DNA from: CAYWQB01 sp964460785
GTDB taxonomy: Bacteria; Chlamydiota; Chlamydiia; Chlamydiales; CAYWQB01
NCBI GenBank assembly: GCA_964460785.1
Contig: CAYWQB010000001.1
Span: forward strand, 620,001-684,000
Length of the DNA: 64,000 nt
Direction: 5' to 3'
The stretch's first letter is position 1. Each line of letters starts with the position of its first letter. This document shows positions 56,758-64,000 of the stretch, one piece after another. The translations under genes and the position numbers were made by a program. Below the pieces are notes generated by a model that searched no databases, was not told the DNA's origin, and saw only the letters and a program-made list of their open reading frames with translations.

Positions 56758-57558
56758 ATGCTTTACATCATTTCGACCCCCATCGGCAATTTACAGGATA
56801 TTACCCTTCGGGCCCTATCCACGATAAAAGAGTGTGACTACCTGCTTTGCGAAGATACGCGACATAGTGCCAAGCTTCTCAAGGCCTATGAACTCTCTCT
56901 CCCCCTGAAAAGCTATCATAAGTTTAATGAAGCAAAGCTACTGGAAGCCATTTGCAAAGACTTAGCAAATGGACTGACGATAGGCTTACTGAGTGATGCG
57001 GGAGTACCTGTTGTTTCTGATCCAGGCATGCGGTTAGTTCAAGCATGCCAGGCACGCGACCTTCCTTATAGCTGCCTTCCAGGACCTAGTGCTGTAACCA
57101 CAACATATGCTGCCTCTGGATTTTCTGAGGAGGGGTTTACCTTCCAGGGTTTTTTACCCTCTAAGCAGCAGCAATTGACCTCCACCCTTACACAAGCGCT
57201 TTATGCTCCTCTTCCCTCTCTTTTTTTCGTCTCTCCACGCAACTTATTGGGAGCTATTGAGGTGATTAAGAAGGTGGCTCCTGAACATGAGGTCTTTATT
57301 GCAAGAGAGCTGACAAAACAGTTTGAAGAACTCTATCGGTCCACAGCTACTGCTGCTTATGAGCACTTTACCCAAAACCCTCCGCGCGGAGAGATCTCTT
57401 TAATGGTTAAAGGAGGAGAGCAAGGAAACCTGCATGCCCCTCTAGAACTTGTAGAAGAGCTCATTCAAACTTTTCAGCTACCCAAAAAAGAAGCGATCGC
57501 TCTGGCTGCTAAGTTGCTAGGAGTCCAAAAACGCTGGATTTATAACCAAAGCCTATAA
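56758..57558 (+). CDS. rsmI: 16S rRNA 2'-O-ribose methyltransferase RsmI
   Basis: 266 residues, tetrapyrrole-methylase fold. ISTPIGNLQDITLRALSTI (about 5-23), DTRHSAKLL, SDAGVPVVSDPG (about 79-90) and LPGPSAVTT are RsmI signatures. It methylates C1402 of 16S rRNA using S-adenosylmethionine. It follows tRNA-Cys by 19 nt and may be cotranscribed with it. It ends 10 nt before a convergent gene. Confidence 0.94.
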   Translation: MLYIISTPIGNLQDITLRALSTIKECDYLLCEDTRHSAKLLKAYELSLPLKSYHKFNEAKLLEAICKDLANGLTIGLLSDAGVPVVSDPGMRLVQACQARDLPYSCLPGPSAVTTTYAASGFSEEGFTFQGFLPSKQQQLTSTLTQALYAPLPSLFFVSPRNLLGAIEVIKKVAPEHEVFIARELTKQFEELYRSTATAAYEHFTQNPPRGEISLMVKGGEQGNLHAPLELVEELIQTFQLPKKEAIALAAKLLGVQKRWIYNQSL

Positions 57559-57568
57559 ATTCAGTTCG

Positions 57569-59152
57569 TTACTTTTTCTCAAAAAGAAAATTTAAAAATC
57601 CTTTTCGACTTACCCGCGTAGCATGCTTGTCTCCATATTGATTCAGCAAGGCCTTAACAAAAGTCTTAACTTCATCATTCACTGCTAGTTGGTCAATTTC
57701 AAACTGCAAACGCTCTTTATCTACTTTTTCTCCTCTTCTACTGAGTAGGCGACTCCCGATCTTATCCCTGATCACCCTTTCTGAATTATCTGTAATGATA
57801 GAAGACGTATATTCCGTTACGAGTCGGTCCAAATGGTCCAGAAAGTCTCTTTTTTCAGCTTTGAACTTTTCCTTAGGCAAAATCTTTTGCAGGGGAGATA
57901 AAAAAGTGCTTATACGCTGGCGAAATGTCTGTCGAACATTTTCTCTATCTCCAACCCCTATGAACTGACGACGAATTTTTGTACCAGAAAGGACCTCTTC
58001 TATAAGCCCTTGAATATAGAGTTCATACTCTTCGCGCTTACTTTGAATCTTTTGCTTTTGCTGACCAATAAGATCTCTTAATTCAAAAGCCCCCTCAGGA
58101 ACCTCAATACGCTCAAGAGAATTCTCCACCTTCTTAATCTCTTCCAACCCTCTAGACAACCTATCAGAGATGTTTTTAGCCCCCTTTACACCACCAGCTT
58201 GCATCTCTGGTGAGTAGCTAGCAAGGCCACTACAGATAGAAAATATTCTCTCTCTAACCGCAATAATCTCCTCTTGATGAGCTTCTTGCATTTCATCTGC
58301 TTGTATAGACTCCTCTACAGGCTGCCTCACTTCTTCTACAGGAGCTTTAAGCTCATCTAGCTTTCGCCTTACCTCTACTGTCAATCTATTCATGCTATCC
58401 AGTATAGGTTGAAGCTCTTTAGGAACATCTACAAATTGGCCTACGACACTCTCCCTCAAGGAACACACTCTACCGATAATATCCTCCCATGCCTTCTCAT
58501 CTTTTAGCTCAATAGAGCGTATCAATATTTCACTATTTAAATATTTCTGAAGCCCTTCTAAAGAAGAGGTAAGCCTTTTTTCATCTCCTTCACTAGATAA
58601 ACTGAGATGCTCCATAAAACCAAAATCTGTCGAAGATAAGTCTCCAATAGCAATACTTAACTTATCCACAAGATGCTTACTATCTAAAGAGCTACTTAAG
58701 TACCTCTCTGCGGCATCAAGAGCATCTATTCCTCTTTTCACTGCTGTACTTTTACTGTGCTGCTCCAAAACATTCTGAATAATTTGCTTAACGCCATCAG
58801 TAGCGCCAGGCTTTACTCCCATCTGGTGCCACGCTTGGACTTTTTCACCTGGGTTATAGGAGGCTAACTGCTCAAAAATATGATTTGCCACTTCCTCTCG
58901 CCTTTCCTTAGAGCTTAGGTGGCTAGCATGTTGTGCATGGGACTTCAAAGACTCTGCTATTGCTCCTTTGGCCCGCTTAGCCCAAGAGCGATTACTTTCA
59001 AAACCAAACAAGCGCTTATTGGGAATAGTAAACTTGATCCCATGACATACCTCTCCCCCTTCAACAGGATGAAAAACTTCAATTTCTCCTCCCTGCCACC
59101 TTGCAGCAGCATTATAATCCATTGAGCTATGACCTGTTGATTCTGAAGACAT
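57569..59152 (-). CDS. Uncharacterised coiled-coil protein, possible effector
   Basis: 527 residues from the ATG at 59152 with AGG upstream; a TTG at 59158 would add two. No signal peptide or transmembrane segment. The N-terminus is Ser-rich (MSSESTGHSSMDYN), as in many type III-secreted chlamydial proteins, followed by a small Gly-rich domain (about 18-48) and long charged helices from about 70 to the end. The C-terminus is basic (RKGFLNFLFEKK). No homologue recognised. It sits alone between rsmI (convergent) and nadC (divergent), not in the peptidoglycan cluster. Secretion is inferred only from composition. Confidence 0.75.
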   Translation of the reverse strand: MSSESTGHSSMDYNAAARWQGGEIEVFHPVEGGEVCHGIKFTIPNKRLFGFESNRSWAKRAKGAIAESLKSHAQHASHLSSKERREEVANHIFEQLASYNPGEKVQAWHQMGVKPGATDGVKQIIQNVLEQHSKSTAVKRGIDALDAAERYLSSSLDSKHLVDKLSIAIGDLSSTDFGFMEHLSLSSEGDEKRLTSSLEGLQKYLNSEILIRSIELKDEKAWEDIIGRVCSLRESVVGQFVDVPKELQPILDSMNRLTVEVRRKLDELKAPVEEVRQPVEESIQADEMQEAHQEEIIAVRERIFSICSGLASYSPEMQAGGVKGAKNISDRLSRGLEEIKKVENSLERIEVPEGAFELRDLIGQQKQKIQSKREEYELYIQGLIEEVLSGTKIRRQFIGVGDRENVRQTFRQRISTFLSPLQKILPKEKFKAEKRDFLDHLDRLVTEYTSSIITDNSERVIRDKIGSRLLSRRGEKVDKERLQFEIDQLAVNDEVKTFVKALLNQYGDKHATRVSRKGFLNFLFEKK

Positions 59153-59353
59153 TGACAACCTATAATAATTAACATCTTAATTTATTATAAAAATATTTTT
59201 ATTAAAATAAAACAGTCAATTTCAGGTCTGATAATAAAAATAAACCACGGGAAATTTTCTTCAAGGATCCCCCTCTAAAATTTCTCTTCTTAAGCCACTT
59301 GCAATAAAGAGCTCTGCTTGGATATGCTCGATGTTCTAATCTTTTTGGTGCCC

Positions 59354-60244
59354 ATGGACCTGAACGAACTCACAAATCTCTTCCGCAAGGAAGTCGACCA
59401 TTTAGTAGATATTGCAATCGCAGAAGACTTACGCTCTGGTGATATCACCTCCGAAGCGTGTATTTCTGCAAATGCTGAGATTTCGGGTCGCTTCTTGTTA
59501 AAGCAAGGTGCTGTAGTCAGCGGCCTCCCTTTGCTTCCCTTAGTTTTCAAAAAAACGTCAGACAAGATTGTTGTCACTCCAACAGTTGAAGATGGCTCCT
59601 TTCACCGAGCTGGGACAGTCATTGCTGAAGTACGAGGACCAGCCTTAGGGGTTTTTGCTGCTGAGCGCGTGGCATTAAATATTCTGCAGCATACGTGTGG
59701 AATATCAACGATTACTCATCAGTATGTCTCTGAGGTTGCTGGGTATAACTGCGATATTTTAGACACACGCAAAACGCTGCCTGGATTGCGCTGCTTAGAA
59801 AAATATGCTGTTCGCATGGGTGGCGGGCGCAACCATCGCTATGCTTTAGATGATCGTTTCATCATTAAAAACAATCACCTTGCCTTCCTTCGAAATGAGA
59901 CAAAAGAGCCTATTTTAGAAGCTGTTCGCCGTGCACGAAGCTACCGCCCCTCCCTTGTTGTTGAGGTAGAGGTCGAAAACCTCAAGCAGGTAAAAGAAGC
60001 TGTGCAAGCAAAGGCTGATATCATCATGCTCGACAATATGTCCCCTCCAATGGTCAGAGAGGCTGTCCAGATGATTCGCGGGCGCGCTTATGTAGAGGCT
60101 TCTGGAGGGATTATCCTTGAAACTGTTAGAGCTTATGCGGCCACAGGAGTCAATGGTGTTTCTATTGGAGCAATCACAGACTCTGTTCCTTCCATTGACA
60201 TTAGCCTACGCCTAGCTCGCAATATTCCGACATCAAAGCACTAG
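59354..60244 (+). CDS. nadC: Nicotinate-nucleotide pyrophosphorylase
   Basis: 296 residues from the ATG at 59354 (MDLNELTNLF); a frame extension to TTG 59318 lacks homology. Typical QPRTase sequence: EDLRSGDITSEA (about 24-35), DTRKTLPGLRCLEKYAV and GGGRNHRYALDDRFIIKNNH (about 138-175), and ASGGI near the end. It makes nicotinate mononucleotide from quinolinate. nadD in this window is the next step. GroEL follows after 29 nt. Confidence 0.95.
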   Translation: MDLNELTNLFRKEVDHLVDIAIAEDLRSGDITSEACISANAEISGRFLLKQGAVVSGLPLLPLVFKKTSDKIVVTPTVEDGSFHRAGTVIAEVRGPALGVFAAERVALNILQHTCGISTITHQYVSEVAGYNCDILDTRKTLPGLRCLEKYAVRMGGGRNHRYALDDRFIIKNNHLAFLRNETKEPILEAVRRARSYRPSLVVEVEVENLKQVKEAVQAKADIIMLDNMSPPMVREAVQMIRGRAYVEASGGIILETVRAYAATGVNGVSIGAITDSVPSIDISLRLARNIPTSKH

Positions 60245-60273
60245 ATTCTATAAAAAGAACTCAGGAGAATAAG

Positions 60274-61869
60274 ATGACCGCATCTGCCAAAGAAATCATC
60301 TTTCATGAAGAAGCTCGAAAAAAGCTTGCTCGAGGCGTCTCTCAGCTTGCCGATGCAGCTCGTTGCACTCTCGGACCTAAAGGGCGTAATGTAGGCCTAG
60401 AAAAATCTTGGGGCTCTCCCACAATTACAAATGATGGAAACAGCATTGTTAAAGAGATTGAGTTGAAAGACCAGTATGAGAATATGGGTGTTTCAATGGC
60501 AAAAGAGGTTGCAGCAAAAACGCAAGAAGCATGTGGAGATGGAACCACAACAGCCGTGATCCTCTTAGACCAACTGGTTCAGAAGGGACTCAAGAGCATC
60601 TCTGCAGGTCACAGCCCTATTCAAGTTAAACGTGGCATGGATCAAGCAGTGGCAACACTGATTGACGAACTAAAAAGCATGGCCCAGCAAATTAAAGACA
60701 ACCGCGATATCACAAATATTGCCACTGTTTCTGCATCAGGAAATGCATCCATCGGCTCTTTCATTGGCCAAGCAATTGAAAAAGTAGGCCAGTCTGGAGT
60801 CGTGACTATCGAAGAAGGAAAGGGACGCGAGACCTCTATTGAACTGGTAGAGGGGATGCAATTTGATAGGGGTTACCTAAGCCCTTACTTCTGCTCTGAC
60901 CAAGAAAAAATGATTATCGAGATGGATTCTCCATATCTGCTTCTTACAGATAAAAAAGTCGGATCCATTCACGAGCTTCTTCCCGTGCTGCAACAAGTGG
61001 CAAGCACAGGTCGAGAGCTTTTAATTATTGCTGAAGATATTGAAGGGGATGCTCTTGCAACTCTCGTAGTTAACAAGCTAAGAGGATCTCTAAAAGTTGC
61101 TTGCGTAAAGGCTCCAGCTTTTGGTGAGCGTCGCAAAGAAATGCTCCAAGACATTGCCACCCTTACTGGTGCACAAGTCATCTCTGAAGAGACAGGTATG
61201 CATCTAAAGGATGCAAGTGTTGAACAACTTGGAAGTGCAGAGAAAATCACGGTCACAAAAGAAAATACAACTATTGTTAATGGCAATGGTACCGAAGAAG
61301 AGATTGCTACACGCGCAAAGCAAATCGAAGCACAAATTCAAAACAGCACAAGTGACTATGATAAAGAGAAGCTAGAAGAGCGCAAAGCCAAGCTTCAAGG
61401 TGGCGTTGCTGTGATTCGCGTAGGAGCAGCTACTGAAGCAGAAATGAAGCAGCAAAAGCAAATGTTTGAAGACAGCTTAAGCTCTACAAAAGCAGCGATC
61501 AGTGAAGGAATTGTTGCTGGAGGCGGATGTGCTCTGTATCGAGCTAGCCAAAAGCTCTCCAACCTCAAGCTAGATGGCGATCAAGCTCTTGGTGTGCGTA
61601 TTGTCCAAGATGCTTGTGGAGCTCCTGTCAAAGCGATTGCAGAAAATGCAGGGAAAGATGGCGCTCTTGTTCTGTCTGAGCTTGCGGGTCAATCTGATGT
61701 ATCTGTTGGATTTGATGCTCAATCTGAATCTATGACTAACCTCTTTGAAAAAGGTGTTGTAGACTCTGTAAAGGTGATTCGCTCCGCCCTTTCCTACGCA
61801 TCATCTGTTGCTGGAATTATTTTGATCTCTGAAGCTCTTATTGGAGAAGCAGAAGAGAACGAAGAGTAA
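60274..61869 (+). CDS. groEL: 60-kDa chaperonin, paralogue at the GroEL3 position
   Basis: 531 residues with AGGAG before the ATG. ATP-site features are retained: GDGTTTAV near residue 88, NDGNSIVKEIEL with the Asp of the apical-equatorial hinge, and FEDSLSSTKAAISEGIVAGGG. The C-terminus (EALIGEAEENEE) lacks the usual GGM repeats, no groES precedes it and no CIRCE operator is seen upstream. The position between murF-type genes and a phosphoesterase is that of the third groEL of C. trachomatis. It may be a specialised chaperonin. Confidence 0.9.
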   Translation: MTASAKEIIFHEEARKKLARGVSQLADAARCTLGPKGRNVGLEKSWGSPTITNDGNSIVKEIELKDQYENMGVSMAKEVAAKTQEACGDGTTTAVILLDQLVQKGLKSISAGHSPIQVKRGMDQAVATLIDELKSMAQQIKDNRDITNIATVSASGNASIGSFIGQAIEKVGQSGVVTIEEGKGRETSIELVEGMQFDRGYLSPYFCSDQEKMIIEMDSPYLLLTDKKVGSIHELLPVLQQVASTGRELLIIAEDIEGDALATLVVNKLRGSLKVACVKAPAFGERRKEMLQDIATLTGAQVISEETGMHLKDASVEQLGSAEKITVTKENTTIVNGNGTEEEIATRAKQIEAQIQNSTSDYDKEKLEERKAKLQGGVAVIRVGAATEAEMKQQKQMFEDSLSSTKAAISEGIVAGGGCALYRASQKLSNLKLDGDQALGVRIVQDACGAPVKAIAENAGKDGALVLSELAGQSDVSVGFDAQSESMTNLFEKGVVDSVKVIRSALSYASSVAGIILISEALIGEAEENEE

Positions 61870-61882
61870 TCTCCTAAGCTAA

Positions 61883-61909
61883 AGCCCCATGAGCGATGCT
61901 TATGGGGCT
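61883..61909 (+). terminator. Hairpin after groEL
   Basis: AGCCCCAT (61883-61890) pairs with ATGGGGCT (61902-61909) with an 11-nt loop. The trailing sequence CTTAACC has only a short T-run, so termination may be partial. It lies between the groEL stop and the phosphoesterase start and argues against any start of that gene before 61910. Confidence 0.55.
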
Positions 61910-61928
61910 CTTAACCGAGTATATTACC

Positions 61929-62849
61929 ATGACTCAGCCTCTTTTACGCCTAGCCCAACTTAGTGACTTTCACTATACCCGCTTTCCTAAACACCTTCGC
62001 GAGTTTTTTAACAAGCGGGCGATTGGCATTTGCAACTTCTTACTGACAAGGCGCAAAGAGCACTCTCCAGAACAAATCAATGGCATCTTTCCTATACTCA
62101 ATGTGCAGTCAATTGATGCTGTACTCCTGACTGGAGACTTCACCTCAACCTCTTTACCTAACGAGTTTGACCTTGGGAAAAAGCTTTATAGCAAGTTTTT
62201 AGCTAAGCCTTATAAAACTCTTGCAATCCCTGGAAATCACGACTGCTATACCCCTCTTGCTGACCAACAACGACGCTTTTACCAATACTTCCCCTCTCCT
62301 GTCCCGATAGAAGATACAACTTACACGTTGGAAAAAGACCGAGTGGCTTATGGGAAGTTTCATGACTCGATTTGGTGGGTGACACTTGATACCGCGATCT
62401 CGACTCCCTTCTTTGACTCTACAGGCTATTTCAGCGAAGAAATGGAAGAGAAGCTTACCGCGATCTTAGACACAAAAATCCCAAAGGATGCTTTTATCAT
62501 CCTTATCAATCACTACCCTTTATACCCTCCAGAAAAAGGCCAGCACAGAGCCTTAAGGCGAGCATACGCTTTACAGAAAATTGTCAAAGGTCATCCCAAT
62601 GTAGGCCTTTACCTACATGGACATAACCACCATAATCAAGTCATCAATAAGCAAGCAAAAGGCCTACCCATCACAGTTGATGCGGGCTGCTGTTCATCTA
62701 AAAAAAATGGTTCATGGAACTTAATAGAGCTCTACTCAGACCGTGTAGAGGTAATCCCCTATCTATGGGATACAGAAGAGCTACTCGCGCAGAAAAAGTG
62801 GCTGCCTGGAGAGCGGGTGATTGTCAAGTTACGCCAATCAATCATCTGA
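61929..62849 (+). CDS. Calcineurin-like metallophosphoesterase
   Basis: 306 residues from the ATG at 61929 (MTQPLLRLAQLSDFHY). Metal-binding motifs in order: LSDFHY (D-x-H), LLTGDFTS (GD), IPGNHDCY (GNHD), INHYPLY (H) and LHGHNHHN (GHxH, about residues 230-237). It cleaves a phosphomonoester or diester with a two-metal centre. The gene order matches the phosphohydrolase next to groEL3 in C. trachomatis. The substrate is unknown. Its end overlaps the convergent FlgM-like gene by 12 nt. Confidence 0.9.
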   Translation: MTQPLLRLAQLSDFHYTRFPKHLREFFNKRAIGICNFLLTRRKEHSPEQINGIFPILNVQSIDAVLLTGDFTSTSLPNEFDLGKKLYSKFLAKPYKTLAIPGNHDCYTPLADQQRRFYQYFPSPVPIEDTTYTLEKDRVAYGKFHDSIWWVTLDTAISTPFFDSTGYFSEEMEEKLTAILDTKIPKDAFIILINHYPLYPPEKGQHRALRRAYALQKIVKGHPNVGLYLHGHNHHNQVINKQAKGLPITVDAGCCSSKKNGSWNLIELYSDRVEVIPYLWDTEELLAQKKWLPGERVIVKLRQSII

Positions 62850-63158
62850 GAAGAGTTCCTTCTCTATCGCCTTTGAGACTTCTTTTAGCTCTACATCACC
62901 ATACGACTTAGCCTCTCCTTGCACACGAGCGACCTCTCCTTCTCGAGTAGAGGGCATCTCTTCAAGCATGCGCACCCACTCACTAACTTTTTTTGCCTCT
63001 TCAGCTTTTTTAGTCGCTTCTGGAGAGAGCTCTACTTGATCTTCGGCAGAAGTTACTGAAGAGGATTCTTCAGAACTTTTCTTCTTTGAAGTCCTTTGCT
63101 CACTGCTAAATACGTGCCGCCCCTTTAAGGGACCGGTGTCTGATATATTTCCTTCCAT
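62838..63158 (-). CDS. FlgM-like anti-sigma-28 factor candidate
   Basis: 106 residues, highly charged. Residues 40-48 (DQVELSPEA) and 69-101, with PSTREGEVARVQ and a helix ending in SKAIEKEL, match the layout of FlgM: a [VI]-E-[LI]-S-x-[EQ]-A element, then R-E-x-x-V-A and a final amphipathic helix. The usual G-x-Y in between is altered to SYGD. FlgM binds and silences sigma-28, and chlamydiae keep a sigma-28 without full flagella. AGGAG lies 7 nt before the ATG, and a sigma-28-like promoter is just upstream. Identity should be checked; N-terminal 40 residues are disordered. Confidence 0.5.
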   Translation of the reverse strand: MEGNISDTGPLKGRHVFSSEQRTSKKKSSEESSSVTSAEDQVELSPEATKKAEEAKKVSEWVRMLEEMPSTREGEVARVQGEAKSYGDVELKEVSKAIEKELFSDD

Positions 63159-63177
63159 ATCAAATCTCCTAAATTTA

Positions 63178-63204
63178 TTATCGACAACCCATAAAAAGGC
63201 TTAA
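63178..63204 (-). promoter_or_regulatory. Sigma-28-like promoter upstream of the FlgM-like gene
   Basis: On the minus strand TTAAGCCT (63197-63204), an 11-nt spacer, then GTCGATAA (63178-63185). The sigma-28 consensus is TAAAGTTT-N11-GCCGATAA, so the -10 matches 7 of 8 and the -35 5 of 8. It lies about 20 nt from the start codon's upstream side, right before the ribosome site. Confidence 0.55.
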
Positions 63205-63253
63205 CACAAGCAAGCTCTTTTACAGCCATAATTCGCTAAGGTTAAAAGAGTTA

Positions 63254-64000
63254 TCACCTTTCGACCTGCTGCCGCATTTCTTCTACCCTTGCTTGCTCTT
63301 GCATCAGTTTTTCCCTCTCTTGCGCAACAGCCTTCATATTGGCGATCCGCATCTCTGAATAGGACTGGGCAACCTCATAAAGCACATAATTCAAGAAAAA
63401 ACCAGGAGAAATGTGATTTGCTAGAAAGTCATAGTTCGTATTGCTTCCCCCTGCTGAAATACGCGTGTTCCACCAAATACGCATCCCATTTATCACTTCT
63501 GCATCTTGCGAATCAAATACCTCATCGATAGCCCAAATGCGTTCGCCTGTCTGGCTATCCACAAGGGCAGCTTTAATTTTGATGCGTAGAGGAGCAAATG
63601 TTTGGTAGTCTTGTACAGAAACCTTTAAAACAGCTTGTGCATTATGATCTTTTCCAAGCTCTCCAAGCTTTAGCCGATTAACCTCTCCGGCCTCTAAATC
63701 AATAATGGTTCCAGGCGCAAGCTGATCTTCATCAAGAGTTTGTAAGTTAAAGTAATTGAATTTCCCCATATTGCGAACAACGCTGAGCAAAATCTCTTTC
63801 TCTTGCATCTCCACTGCATTTAGACGCATAGGGTTATCTACGGGAAGTACAAGAACATTCAGCAGGTGCGTATGGTCATATTTAGGGCTAGAATATGCAT
63901 TTTGGATTCTCTTTGGCTCCCCTGTTGGGATCTGTTTTTTATAGGGGTGACATCCTGAGATCCCTCCCAACAAAGCACAAAGTACAGCAACACGCAAAAG
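63254..64000 (-). CDS. Lipoprotein, 5' end at or beyond the window edge
   Basis: At least 247 residues. The first visible start is TTG at 63997 (MRVAVLCALLGGISGC), with a lipobox ISGC at about residue 16; the frame stays open to base 64000, so the true start may be outside. The mature part has a beta-alpha pattern (LLNVLVLPVDNP, AVLKVSVQDY, IKIKAALVDSQTGERIWAIDEVF) resembling CsgG/LpoB/GNA1162-type periplasmic lipoproteins, which bind envelope complexes. The C-terminal 45 residues form a charged coiled coil. Function is uncertain. Confidence 0.7.
   Translation of the reverse strand, partial: LLRVAVLCALLGGISGCHPYKKQIPTGEPKRIQNAYSSPKYDHTHLLNVLVLPVDNPMRLNAVEMQEKEILLSVVRNMGKFNYFNLQTLDEDQLAPGTIIDLEAGEVNRLKLGELGKDHNAQAVLKVSVQDYQTFAPLRIKIKAALVDSQTGERIWAIDEVFDSQDAEVINGMRIWWNTRISAGGSNTNYDFLANHISPGFFLNYVLYEVAQSYSEMRIANMKAVAQEREKLMQEQARVEEMRQQVER

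Noticed and set aside
60245..60273. CIRCE heat-shock operator before groEL
   Set aside because: The 29-nt gap after nadC has no TTAGCACTC/GAGTGCTAA inverted repeat.
61896..61928. Earlier start for the metallophosphoesterase
   Set aside because: It would lie inside the hairpin after groEL, and homology begins at MTQPLLRLAQLSD.

Overview
The window is chromosomal DNA of a member of the Chlamydiota, most likely a chlamydia-related ('environmental') lineage rather than a Chlamydiaceae pathogen. Three things support this. First, MurC and Ddl are fused in one protein, a chlamydial hallmark. Second, the gene order (rpmH-rnpA, priA, lysS, cysS, aas, nudix, fabF, rsfS, mqnC, miaA, an rsbV-like gene, murC/ddl, murG, ftsW, LysM gene, murD, mraY, murF, a third-type groEL, phosphoesterase) follows the order I recall from Chlamydia trachomatis. 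Third, there are extra genes not expected in the reduced pathogens: type III glutamine synthetase, a giant Sel1 protein and a PGRS-like autotransporter. I cannot name the genus.

Layout. 1-11019 (minus) is one uninterrupted reading frame of at least 3673 codons made of Sel1/TPR-like repeats. Its N-terminus is in the window and its C-terminus is beyond base 1. 11163-13873 (minus) holds three uncharacterised coiled-coil proteins with hydrophobic segments near both ends. 14002-24600 (mostly plus) holds a glycosyltransferase, rpmH, rnpA with no canonical start codon, a small membrane protein, a PcrA/UvrD helicase, a DUF6314-like gene, a thioredoxin-like protein (minus), a Tsr3/DTW-like gene, two unknown genes leading into priA, and a lipoprotein with a 36-residue membrane peptide. 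24601-31000 holds lysS, then on the minus strand a ferredoxin, a winged-helix protein, cysS and a three-domain acyltransferase/ACP/acyl-activating protein. 31037-35090 holds the autotransporter and bioY.

35109-42291 (minus) reads nudix, fabF, rsfS, nadD, glnA (type III), a HAD phosphatase and a long coiled-coil protein, with several 4-nt overlaps. mqnC (plus) meets miaA at its 3' end. From murF at 56545 down to miaA at 43667 runs a dense minus-strand peptidoglycan and division cluster (murF, mraY, murD, LysM protein, ftsW, murG, murC-ddl, ftsQ), followed by cutA, an nrnA-like phosphoesterase, an anti-sigma-factor antagonist and miaA. tRNA-Cys and rsmI are on the plus strand. A coiled-coil protein, nadC-groEL, a metallophosphoesterase, a FlgM-like small protein and a lipoprotein close the window.

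How the genes work together: translation (rpmH, rnpA, lysS, cysS, tRNA-Cys, rsmI, miaA, rsfS), NAD synthesis (nadC, nadD), menaquinone synthesis by the futalosine route (mqnC), lipid synthesis and acyl transfer (fabF, aas), peptidoglycan and division, and a set of envelope or host-interaction candidates. The most unusual items are the giant Sel1 protein, the FlgM-like protein with a sigma-28-like promoter directly upstream, the rnpA start, and the ACP domain inside Aas.
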